From assembly GCF_946885855.1 (NCBI RefSeq), contig NZ_CAMPHH010000198.1, forward strand, positions 1 to 6,367: 6,367 bases of DNA, read 5' to 3'. Position numbers and translations under genes: made by a program. The notes beneath the pieces were generated by a model. It searched no databases, was not told the origin of the DNA, and worked only from the letters and a program-made list of their open reading frames with translations. The DNA is from an uncultured Actinotalea sp. (lineage in GTDB: Bacteria > Actinomycetota > Actinomycetes > Actinomycetales > Cellulomonadaceae). Positions within the stretch are counted from its first letter, which is position 1. Each line of letters opens with the position of its first letter. Shown here piece after piece: positions 1 through 5,785 of the stretch.

Positions 1-1
1 C

Positions 2-166
2 CTCCACCCCCTCGGTGGGGAGGATGCGCACCGCCCTCCGGTGCAGATCGACCCCGCGAGGGAGTCGGTACCCGCCCGTTTCCGAGCGTGGCACCGCTTC
101 CGCCTGGACGCCAGCACGCTCGGCGTCGCGCCCGGCCGGTACCGGGTCTGGTCAGCGGCCGTGTGA
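2..166 (+). CDS. C-terminal end of an unidentified upstream gene (partial, 5' end outside window)
   Basis: An open frame runs from the left edge to a TGA at 164-166, giving 54 residues with no convincing start, so the gene would begin before the window. The reading has the features of a real C-terminus here: about nine in ten codons end in G or C, and the last part reads HRFRLDASTLGVAPGRYRVW followed by SAAV and the stop, an aromatic- and arginine-rich beta-strand-like pattern. The other forward frames through this stretch look like arginine- and proline-rich shadows. The family cannot be named from so little sequence. The stop lies 17 bases before the lipase-fusion start, so this gene may end immediately upstream of the next promoter. 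It could still be non-coding GC-rich sequence that happens to be open. Confidence 0.5.
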   Translation, partial: LHPLGGEDAHRPPVQIDPARESVPARFRAWHRFRLDASTLGVAPGRYRVWSAAV

Positions 167-172
167 CCGCCC

Positions 173-178
173 TAGCCT
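173..178 (+). promoter_or_regulatory. Candidate -10 box (TAGCCT) for leaderless transcription of the lipase fusion
   Basis: TAGCCT fits the actinobacterial TANNNT -10 pattern and ends 5 bases before the ATG at 184. A transcript starting about 6 bases downstream would begin at the start codon itself. This agrees with the lack of any purine-rich ribosome site in front of that ATG. No clear -35 hexamer is visible. The interpretation as a leaderless promoter is inference. Confidence 0.35.
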
Positions 179-183
179 CAGCC

Positions 184-1944
184 ATGACGATGATCAGGGA
201 GGGGGCGCGGAACGCCGCGGGGGCCGTCACGCTCCTGCCGTGGTGGCTGGCGCTCGGACTGGCGGCGCTGACCGTCGTCGTCGGCGTGGTGCTTACGCTG
301 AACCCGTTCGCCTCGCTCGCCGTGCTGGTCGTGGGGGTCGTCCTCGCCCTCGCGCTCGCCGGCGTCAGCGAGCTGGCGACCGCGGACCGCACGGGCACGG
401 CGCGCTGGCAGCTGATCCGGGGCCTCGCCTACCTCGCGGCAGCCGTCGCCGTTCTGGCGTGGCCCGGCCGGAGCCTGCGCCTCCTCACGGTCGTCCTGGC
501 ACTGTCCCTCGTCGTCGGCGGCGCCCTCGAGGTGCTCCAGGCACGGCACCGCCGGGGTGTCGAGCGGGCGAACCTCCTGGTCAGCGGCGCGTCCGGCATC
601 GTGCTCGGCCTCGTCGCTCTCTCCTGGCCGGACGTGTCGGTCCTCGTCGTCGCCGTCGTGCTCGGTGTCCGGACGATCGTGCTCGGTGTCCGCCAGGCCG
701 CGCAGGCCTGGCGCCGGCGGGGCGGCGCCGTCGTGGAGCGCACCGCCCCGCGGCCGGGCTGGCTACGCCTCGGCGGCGCCACCCTCGGGCTGCTCGGCGC
801 GCTCGCCCTGCTCGCCGTCACCGCGGCCGTCAAGAGCGCGAGCCCCCGGCGCGACGCCTTCTACACCGCGCCCGCGGAGGTCCCGGACCGCCCGGGTGCC
901 CTGCTGCGCGCCGAGCCGTTCGACCGCGGCATCCCGGACGGCGCGGACGGCTGGCGCATCCTCTACACGACGACGCGCGACGACGGCGTGCCCGCGGTAG
1001 CGAGCGCGATCGTCGTCCGCCCCGACGGTCAGGACGGCCCGTCCCCGCTCATCGCCTGGGCGCACGGGACCACCGGGACGGTGCCCGGCTGCGCGCCCTC
1101 GGTCCTGGAGGACACCTTCGAGACGGGGGCGTTCTACCTCGCCCCGGACGTCGTGGAGCAGGGCTGGACGCTCGTCTCCACGGACTACGTCGGGCTCGGC
1201 ACCGAGGGCCCGCACCCCTACCTCATCGGCCAGGGCGTCGGACGGTCGGTCCTGGACTCCGTCCGCGCGGCCCAGGAGTTCACCGAGCTCGACCTGGACG
1301 GCTCGACCGTCGTGTGGGGGCACTCCCAGGGCGGTGGCGCGGCGCTGTGGACCGGCGTCCTCGCCGCCACGTACGCCCCGGAGCTCCGGATCGACGGCGT
1401 CGCGGCGCTCGCCCCCGCCGCCAACCTGCCGGGGCTCGTCGGCAACCTCGAGTCGGTGCCCGCCGGCAGCCTGTTCGCCTCCTACGTCATCACGGCGTAC
1501 GACGACGAGTACGACGACGTGCGCCTCGACGACGTGGTCCGTCCTGGCGCCCAGACCGTCATCGAGGAGATGGCGACGCGCTGCCTCGCCGAGCCCGGAG
1601 TCCTCGTGTCGGTCCTGACCTCGTTCGGGCTCGACCAGCCGATCTGGTCCCGTGACCCGCGCGAGGGTGCCCTCGGCGAGCGGCTGCGCCAGAACGTCCC
1701 CGACGGCCCCATCGACGCGCCCCTGCTGCTGGCGCAGGGCGGTGCGGACCAGCTCGTCCTGCCGGCCGCGCAGGACGCGTACGTCCAGGACCGCTGCGAC
1801 GACGGCCACGCGGTGGACTACCGCGTCTACGAGGGCCGGGACCACGTCCCGCTCGTCGAGCCGGACTCGCCGCTCGTGCCGGACCTGCTGCAGTGGACGC
1901 GGGACCGCCTCGCCGGCGAGGAGCCGCTCGACACCTGCGGCTGA
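184..1944 (+). CDS. DUF308 membrane domain fused to a LIP-family secretory lipase/esterase
   Basis: The 586-residue product has two parts. Residues about 17-172 form six hydrophobic segments in the short-repeat style of DUF308/HdeD proteins, and a seventh segment lies at about 194-216. Arginine-rich loops at 66-79, 120-128 and 170-195 fall on alternate sides, which by the positive-inside rule puts the C-terminal part outside the cell membrane. Residues about 224-586 are an alpha/beta hydrolase of the secretory lipase (LIP) type. AHGTTG at 293-298 is the likely oxyanion region. The nucleophile elbow GHSQGG is at 379-384 with Ser381; Asp522 (GGADQLV) and His554 (GRDHVPL) are the probable acid and base. 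All four cysteines (303, 467, 538, 585) are in the hydrolase part, as expected for an extracytoplasmic domain that could hold disulfides. The likely reaction is ester hydrolysis of lipid or other hydrophobic esters; the substrate is unknown. The ATG at 184 was chosen because the first membrane segment follows it closely. An in-frame ATG at 88 would add 32 arginine- and proline-rich residues that overlap the upstream open frame, so it is unlikely. Domain calls are by eye. Confidence 0.9.
   Translation: MTMIREGARNAAGAVTLLPWWLALGLAALTVVVGVVLTLNPFASLAVLVVGVVLALALAGVSELATADRTGTARWQLIRGLAYLAAAVAVLAWPGRSLRLLTVVLALSLVVGGALEVLQARHRRGVERANLLVSGASGIVLGLVALSWPDVSVLVVAVVLGVRTIVLGVRQAAQAWRRRGGAVVERTAPRPGWLRLGGATLGLLGALALLAVTAAVKSASPRRDAFYTAPAEVPDRPGALLRAEPFDRGIPDGADGWRILYTTTRDDGVPAVASAIVVRPDGQDGPSPLIAWAHGTTGTVPGCAPSVLEDTFETGAFYLAPDVVEQGWTLVSTDYVGLGTEGPHPYLIGQGVGRSVLDSVRAAQEFTELDLDGSTVVWGHSQGGGAALWTGVLAATYAPELRIDGVAALAPAANLPGLVGNLESVPAGSLFASYVITAYDDEYDDVRLDDVVRPGAQTVIEEMATRCLAEPGVLVSVLTSFGLDQPIWSRDPREGALGERLRQNVPDGPIDAPLLLAQGGADQLVLPAAQDAYVQDRCDDGHAVDYRVYEGRDHVPLVEPDSPLVPDLLQWTRDRLAGEEPLDTCG
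656..692 (+). repeat. Tandem 16-bp direct repeat inside the DUF308 domain
   Basis: The 16 bases TCGTGCTCGGTGTCCG occur at 656-671 and again at 677-692, a 21-base (seven-codon) period. They encode the doubled peptide VLGVRTIVLGVR at the end of the sixth membrane segment. The match is exact at nucleotide level, so it may be a recent in-frame duplication rather than an ancient protein repeat. Confidence 0.8.
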
Positions 1945-2030
1945 GCCGGCGCCGCGCGTCACGCTCGCCCGGCCACGCATCGCGGTGCAGGCTGGACCCG
2001 CCCCGCCGATCCGACCCGGAGACGTCCCCC

Positions 2031-2441
2031 GTGCCCACCGCCCTCCTCGTCGTGGACGCCGCGAACGTCGTCGGCGCGCGCCCGGACGGGTGGTGGAAGG
2101 ACCGCGCCGGCGCGGCCGAGCGGCTCCTCGCAGCACTGACCACGGCGACGACCGCGCCGGGTGCGGACCCGGACCTGGCCGCGCGGCGCGTCGTCGTCGT
2201 GCTCGAGGGGCGCGCCTCAGCGGCCGCGACCCCACAGGCGGGGCGCATCGAGGTCGTGCGGGCACCCGCCGACGGCGACGCGGCGATCGTCGAGGTCGTC
2301 GCCCGCGCCCTCGCCGAGGGCGCGCCGGGCGCCGACGACGTCCTCGTGGTCACCTCGGACCGTGCGCTCCGCGAGCGCGTCGAGTCCCTCGGCGCCCGGA
2401 CGCGCGGGGCGGGGTGGTTGCGGGAGATGCTCGACCGATGA
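2031..2441 (+). CDS. NYN/PIN-like domain protein (often labelled 'NTP pyrophosphohydrolase' in actinobacteria)
   Basis: The 136-residue product is a single small alpha/beta domain. It opens with a hydrophobic strand ending in an acidic residue (ALLVVDAANVVG, Asp9 and Asn12), then GWWKDR at 20-25, a second strand at 54-59 (VVVVLE), an acidic helix start at 81-83 (DGD), and a strand ending in TSD at 108-110. Acidic residues at the C-terminal ends of strands are the pattern of PIN/NYN-type metal-dependent RNases, so an RNA-cleaving role is plausible. Related actinobacterial proteins are, as I recall, commonly annotated as NTP pyrophosphohydrolases without strong grounds. No membrane segment or signal peptide is present. 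The GTG at 2031 is chosen because the conserved first strand begins two codons later and a GGAG lies at 2018-2021; further upstream the frame reads as arginine-rich shadow. Its TGA overlaps the next gene's ATG by 4 bp, so the two are probably co-translated. Confidence 0.75.
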   Translation: MPTALLVVDAANVVGARPDGWWKDRAGAAERLLAALTTATTAPGADPDLAARRVVVVLEGRASAAATPQAGRIEVVRAPADGDAAIVEVVARALAEGAPGADDVLVVTSDRALRERVESLGARTRGAGWLREMLDR

Positions 2442-3682
2442 CCTCCCGTGATCACGACGTCGTCGTCTTCGGCGCCACCGGCTTCGTCGGTGCCCTGACC
2501 GCCGAGCACCTCGCCCTCCACGCGCCGGCCGGGACGCGCATCGCGCTCGCCGGGCGCTCCCGGGAGAAGGTCGAGCGCGTGCGCGACGGCCTGCCGGAGC
2601 GGGCGCGGGACTGGCCTGTGCTCGTCGCCGACAGCTCCGACGCCGCCTCGCTCGCCGCGATGGCGGGTGCCGCGCACGTCGTCGTCAGCACGGTCGGTCC
2701 GTACCTGCGCCACGGGCTGCCCGTCGTCGAGGCGTGCGCCCGCGCCGGGACGCACTACGCGGACCTCACCGGTGAGGTGCCCTTCGTCCGGGAGGCGATC
2801 GACCGCTACGACGACCTCGCGCGCTCCACGGGCGCCCGCCTCGTGCACGGCTGCGGGTACGACTCCGTGCCGTCCGACCTCGGCGTCCTCACGCTGCACC
2901 GCCAGGTGGCGGCCGACGGCGCCGGCGCCCTCGCCCAGGTCCTCACGGTCGCCCGGGCCCGCGGCGGGGTCAGCGGCGGGACGATCGCGTCGATGCGCGG
3001 GATCGTCGAGCTCGCCGCGAGCGACCCGGCCGCCCGGCGGCTGCTGGCGGACCCGTTCTCCCTGAGCCCGGACCGCGGCGCCGAGCCGGCGGTGCGCCAG
3101 CCGCCCGACGCCCCGGGGCCCGCGCGGCTCGCCGACGGCCGGTGGGTGGCCCCGTTCCCCATGGCGTCCGTGAACGCGCGCCTCGTGCGGCGCTCCAACG
3201 CGCTGCAGGGCTGGGCGTACGGGCGGGACCTGCGGTACGGGGAGGTCAGCGGCGTGGGCCGCGGCGCACGCGGGGCGGCCCGGGCGGTCGCGCTGACCGC
3301 CGGCCTGGGCCTGGGCGCGGCCGCGTTCGCCTTCCCGCCCCCCCGCGCCCTGCTGGACCGCGTCCTGCCCGGACCGGGCGAGGGCCCCGACGAGGAGACC
3401 CGCCGGACCGGCTGGTTCCGCATGGACCTGCGGGCCGTCACGACGACCGGGCAGCGGTACCACGCCGTCGCCGCCGGGCCGGGCGACCCCGGCTACGCCG
3501 CCACCGCGGTCATGCTCGGCGAGGCGGCCGTGGCCCTGGCGTACGACGGCGACGGGCTGCCGGACCGGGCGGGCTCGCTCACCCCGGCGACGGCGCTCGG
3601 TGACGCGCTCGTCGACCGGCTGCGCGCGGCCGGCCACACCTACGGGGCGACGCCCCGTTCGGCCGATCGACCAGGGCGGTAG
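2438..3682 (+). CDS. Saccharopine dehydrogenase-like / trans-acting enoyl reductase family protein
   Basis: The 414-residue product begins with a nucleotide-binding Rossmann motif, GATGFVG at residues 12-18. A second strand ends in AGRS at 38-41, as in short-chain-dehydrogenase-like NADP binders. Further family marks are STVGPYLRHG, YADLTGE at 107-113 and the block HGCGYDSVPSDLG at 137-149. This set is typical of the saccharopine dehydrogenase-like proteins that include mycobacterial trans-acting enoyl reductases such as Rv2953, and the length is usual for the group. A hydrophobic stretch at about 282-306 could associate with the membrane. Rv2953 reduces an enoyl intermediate made by a polyketide synthase, but no polyketide or lipid-synthesis gene is in this window, so the substrate here is open and the family label should not be read as a proven activity. 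The start ATG overlaps the stop of the NYN gene, and GGGAG at 2422-2426 can serve as ribosome site. The stop is TAG at 3680-3682. Confidence 0.85.
   Translation: MTSRDHDVVVFGATGFVGALTAEHLALHAPAGTRIALAGRSREKVERVRDGLPERARDWPVLVADSSDAASLAAMAGAAHVVVSTVGPYLRHGLPVVEACARAGTHYADLTGEVPFVREAIDRYDDLARSTGARLVHGCGYDSVPSDLGVLTLHRQVAADGAGALAQVLTVARARGGVSGGTIASMRGIVELAASDPAARRLLADPFSLSPDRGAEPAVRQPPDAPGPARLADGRWVAPFPMASVNARLVRRSNALQGWAYGRDLRYGEVSGVGRGARGAARAVALTAGLGLGAAAFAFPPPRALLDRVLPGPGEGPDEETRRTGWFRMDLRAVTTTGQRYHAVAAGPGDPGYAATAVMLGEAAVALAYDGDGLPDRAGSLTPATALGDALVDRLRAAGHTYGATPRSADRPGR
2447..2456. repeat. Palindrome CGTGATCACG, copy 1 (codons 4-7 of the reductase gene)
   Basis: A perfect 10-bp inverted repeat lies nine bases after the ATG of the reductase gene and encodes part of RDHD. 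The same ten bases recur at 3683-3692 and 5786-5795. This copy is inside a reading frame, so codon use may explain it, but its position at a gene start matches the other two. Confidence 0.6.
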
Positions 3683-3685
3683 CGT
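3680..3685 (+). promoter_or_regulatory. Candidate -10 box (TAGCGT) for the short gene starting at 3717
   Basis: TAGCGT fits TANNNT and sits on the TAG stop of the reductase gene. A start of transcription near 3692 would leave a leader of about 25 bases containing the ribosome site GGAGGGGG at 3705-3712. No good -35 hexamer is visible, so the call is weak. The CGTGATCACG palindrome overlaps the right edge of this box. Confidence 0.3.
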
Positions 3686-3692
3686 GATCACG
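3683..3692. promoter_or_regulatory. Palindrome CGTGATCACG, copy 2 (possible operator before the 3717 gene)
   Basis: A perfect 10-bp inverted repeat begins just after the reductase stop codon, overlaps the candidate -10 box and ends 24 bases before the next ATG. A regulator bound here would cover the expected transcription start. The operator role is inferred from position and from recurrence of the same ten bases at two other gene starts. Confidence 0.4.
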
Positions 3693-3716
3693 ACCTGCGA
3701 CGACGGAGGGGGACCG

Positions 3717-3798
3717 ATGAGCGAGCAGCCGGAGAGGTCGTTCAAGGCCATGTCCTGGCCCGGGACGGGCGGGAACGCGGGCAAACGCCGCCGTCGGC
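3717..3798 (+). other. Start region of the short gene, in a different frame from its domain (apparent frameshift)
   Basis: An ATG at 3717 follows a strong ribosome site (GGAGGGGG at 3705-3712) and opens with MSEQPERSFKAMSWPGTGG. For the first 21 or so codons every third base is G or C, as in the genuine genes here. After about 3780 this frame loses that bias and turns into arginine-, glycine- and proline-rich sequence that continues to a stop at 4152-4154 (a 145-residue reading). Over the same stretch the +1 frame gains the bias and leads into a domain-like protein. A one-base shift somewhere in about 3778-3817 would join the two into a product of about 125 residues. Candidate sites are the GGG at 3779-3781 and the G5 run at 3812-3816. 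Confidence 0.55.
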
Positions 3799-4095
3799 GT
3801 GGCGGCACCCGTGGGGGCGGTGAGCCGGAGGAACCGCGAGCGCGCCGCTCGGACGGCCCTGGAGATCGAGGCGCCGTCCCGAGCGGTCCTGCTCTCGGAG
3901 CTCCCGGGGACCGTGGCCCTGCAGCGCCGAGCCGCGGACGGGGACTGGGAGACGCTCTCCACGGAGCAGACCGACCGGACCGGGCGCACGCCCATCGAGC
4001 TGCCCTCGCAGGGCTCGCCCAGGGCTTTCCGCGTCGTGTTCTCCCCCAGGAACCCGAACATCACCTCCTGGGTCTCGCAGATCGTCGACGCCTGA
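3799..4095 (+). CDS. Hypothetical protein with a beta-rich, Ig-like domain (probable 3' part of a frameshifted gene)
   Basis: This 98-residue reading starts at GTG 3799 as the longest in-frame option; GTG 3820 would give 91 residues and has a G-run close in front. The product has a short basic stretch (SRRNRERAAR), then alternating beta-strand-like sequence with GTVALQRR, GDWETLSTEQTDRTGRTPIEL and AFRVVFSP. The pattern 'x-V-x-L-Q-R ... W-x-x-x-x-x-x-T-D-x-x-G-x' followed by a strand resembles the small Ig-like repeats in many actinobacterial secreted or surface proteins. No signal peptide or membrane segment is visible. Codon third positions support this frame from about 3784 to the TGA at 4093-4095. 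Its natural start is more likely the ATG at 3717 in the neighbouring frame, so this entry may be a fragment of a broken gene. It converges on the antiporter gene, with 19 bases between the two stops. Function unknown. Confidence 0.55.
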   Translation: MAAPVGAVSRRNRERAARTALEIEAPSRAVLLSELPGTVALQRRAADGDWETLSTEQTDRTGRTPIELPSQGSPRAFRVVFSPRNPNITSWVSQIVDA

Positions 4096-4100
4096 TCGTC

Positions 4101-4110
4101 GCGGCGCCGC
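4101..4110. terminator. Short palindrome between convergent genes
   Basis: GCGGCGCCGC is a perfect 10-bp palindrome in the 19-base gap between the stops of the short plus-strand gene and the minus-strand antiporter. It has no loop and no T-run, so it is at best a weak bidirectional transcription end; such palindromes are also common by chance in this base composition. Confidence 0.2.
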
Positions 4111-4114
4111 ACCG

Positions 4115-5752
4115 TCAGCGCGGCACCGCCCCTGCCGCGCCGTCGGACTCCTGACCCGGCTCGGCCACCGCTGCGGGGCTACGCAGCAGCACCTCGGCCG
4201 CATGGTCGGCCAGGGCCGTCCCGGCCGACCCGTAGAGGTGGAAGACGGCGTCCGCGCCGTGACGTCGCAGCTCCGCGACGTCGTCGTCGTAGCGCGCGAC
4301 CGCGGCCACCCGGCCGGTGAAGCCCGCCGCCCGCAGGCGCGCCAGGGCGATGAGGTTCGCGTTGTGGAACGGCATGGCCAGGACCACGACCTGCACCTGG
4401 CCGGCGCGCGTGACCCGGCCCCAGAACTCCACGTCGGTCGCGTCGGCGCGCAGCACGTCGAAGCCCTCTGCGGTGAGCTCGACGACCCGGGCCGGGTCGT
4501 GCTCCACGCCGAGGACGGACAGGCCGAACGCGTCACGCAGGCGCAGGTACGTGGCGGCGCCGATGCGACCGAGGCCCAGCACGAGCGCGTCGGAGTGGCC
4601 GACGTCGACGAGGCGGTCGTCCGGGTGCAGCTCCAGCGTGCTGTGGTGCGGGAGCAGCCGGACCATCCGCGTCGCCAGCTCGACCCCCCGCCGGTTCACG
4701 AGCGCCGACACCACGAAGCTCAGGGCGACGGCGACGGCGATCACGACGAGCCAGCGCTCCTCCAGCAGCCCGACCTCGGACCCGACCGCGGCGACGATGA
4801 TGCCGAACTCGGAGAAGTTGGCCAGCACGAGGGCGCTGAGGAACGCCGTCCGGCGGCGGAGCCGCATCGCCCACAGCAGCACGGCGAGGAAGGCCACCTG
4901 GAACGGCAGCACGGCCAGGAGGGCGACGGCCAGGAGCAGCTCGTGGAGCCCGGGCGTCCCGTGGAGGCCGATCTCGACGAAGAACCCGACGAGGAGGAGG
5001 TCCTTGAAGGTCAGCAGCGACCGGGACAGCTCGGAGGCGTTGCGGTGGCGGCCCAGGAGCGCGCCCATGACGAGGGCACCGAGCGCACCGTGCAGCCCGA
5101 CCGCCTCGAACAGGCCCCAGCCCAGTCCCACCGCGACCGTGACCCCGAAGAGCGCGTGCAGCTCCCCGTGGCCGATCCGGTCCCAGATCCGGTGGAGCAG
5201 CCAGCCGGACGGGACGAGGAGCACCAGCGCGAACGCCCACGGGCTGGGGACCTCCCCGCCGGCCAGGGCCATGAAGGCGACGGCCGCCACGTCCTGGAGC
5301 ACGAGGACGCCGATGGCGATCCGCCCGTACAGCGAGGTGGTGTCCGAGCGGTCCTCGAGCACCTTCACCACGAACACCGTCGAGGAGAACGACAGGGCGA
5401 AGCCCACCAGGGCGAGCGCTCCCCACGACCCCTCGCCCACGAGGGACGGCCCCACGACCGCCAGCAGCCCGAGGAACCCGAGCCCGACCGCGGTCGACAG
5501 GGCCATGTGCACACTGGTCGTCAGCCAGATCTCCCGCCGCAGCAGGGTGCGCACGTCGAACTTGAGGCCGATCGCGAAGAGCAGGAGGACGACGCCCAGC
5601 TCGGCGATCCGCTCCAGCCCCGCGGGTGACGGCGCGCCCACGGCGCCCAGCGCGAAGCCGGCGGCGAGGTAGCCCACCAGCGGCGGGAGCCGCACGGCGG
5701 TGGCGAGCAGCCCACCGACGACCGCAGCCGCGAGGTACAGGCCCAGCTCCAC
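4115..5752 (-). CDS. Kef/CPA2-type monovalent cation:proton antiporter with TrkA-N domain
   Basis: The 545-residue product is an integral membrane antiporter of the CPA2 (Kef/YbaL-like) group, expected to exchange K+ or Na+ for H+ across the cell membrane. Residues 1 to about 350 contain roughly a dozen hydrophobic segments with family marks: LPPLVGYLAAG at 22-32, ELGVVLLLFAIGLKFD at 51-66, SFSSTVFVVKVLED at 121-134 and VLQDVAAV at 151-158, whose acidic residue (Asp154) is the likely ion/proton site. After a charged linker (353-385), residues about 388-510 form a cytoplasmic TrkA-N/RCK nucleotide-binding domain with GLGRIG at 393-398 and an acidic residue (Glu417) at the end of the second strand. 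A separate TrkA-C domain is not evident; the tail after about 510 is short and polar. The GTG at 5752 is chosen because a GGAGGAGG stands just before it and the first membrane segment follows at once; upstream in-frame starts add arginine- and proline-rich sequence antisense to the DUF1801 gene. Cation specificity and ligand are not decided by the sequence. Confidence 0.93.
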   Translation of the reverse strand: MELGLYLAAAVVGGLLATAVRLPPLVGYLAAGFALGAVGAPSPAGLERIAELGVVLLLFAIGLKFDVRTLLRREIWLTTSVHMALSTAVGLGFLGLLAVVGPSLVGEGSWGALALVGFALSFSSTVFVVKVLEDRSDTTSLYGRIAIGVLVLQDVAAVAFMALAGGEVPSPWAFALVLLVPSGWLLHRIWDRIGHGELHALFGVTVAVGLGWGLFEAVGLHGALGALVMGALLGRHRNASELSRSLLTFKDLLLVGFFVEIGLHGTPGLHELLLAVALLAVLPFQVAFLAVLLWAMRLRRRTAFLSALVLANFSEFGIIVAAVGSEVGLLEERWLVVIAVAVALSFVVSALVNRRGVELATRMVRLLPHHSTLELHPDDRLVDVGHSDALVLGLGRIGAATYLRLRDAFGLSVLGVEHDPARVVELTAEGFDVLRADATDVEFWGRVTRAGQVQVVVLAMPFHNANLIALARLRAAGFTGRVAAVARYDDDVAELRRHGADAVFHLYGSAGTALADHAAEVLLRSPAAVAEPGQESDGAAGAVPR

Positions 5753-5776
5753 GTGGCCTCCTCCCGGCTCCCGACC

Positions 5777-5782
5777 ATTGTC
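5777..5782 (-). promoter_or_regulatory. Candidate -10 box (GACAAT, minus strand) for the antiporter
   Basis: Read on the minus strand, GACAAT matches four of six positions of TATAAT. It would start transcription near 5770, with a leader of about 18 bases carrying the ribosome site GGGAGGAGG before the GTG at 5752. TTCCGG, about 18 bases further upstream, is a poor -35. The CGTGATCACG palindrome lies between the two elements. Confidence 0.35.
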
Positions 5783-5785
5783 TTC

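Noticed and set aside
1..24. Imperfect inverted repeat CCTCC ... GGAGG at the left edge
   Set aside because: Only five outer pairs match before mismatches, and it lies within the probable coding tail, so a terminator or attachment site is not supported.
15..1655. A 546-codon plus-strand open frame over the lipase fusion
   Set aside because: It is in another frame of the lipase gene, is dominated by Arg, Pro, Gly and Ala, and shows no motif. GC-rich DNA has few stops, so long shadows are expected.
1945..2030. A possible hairpin in the gap after the lipase gene (GCCGG near 1945 with CCGGC-like sequence near 1970)
   Set aside because: The stem is short and bulged and has no T-run; such pairings are common by chance in this composition.
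763..2265. A 500-codon minus-strand open frame antisense to the lipase domain
   Set aside because: It mirrors the lipase codons and has no recognisable domain or ribosome site.
1559..3808. A 749-codon minus-strand open frame across the NYN and reductase genes
   Set aside because: It runs antisense to recognised proteins, has low-complexity Arg/Gly/Ala/Pro composition and crosses several gene boundaries.
3717..4154. The full 145-residue reading from the 3717 start
   Set aside because: Only its first part has coding-like third bases. After about 3780 the composition becomes shadow-like while the +1 frame looks coding, and it would also run past the stop of the convergent antiporter gene.
4202..5629. 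A 475-codon plus-strand open frame antisense to the antiporter
   Set aside because: The charged His/Gln/Glu/Asp-rich composition is what antisense of a Leu/Val-rich membrane protein gives. The minus-strand reading has clear antiporter motifs.
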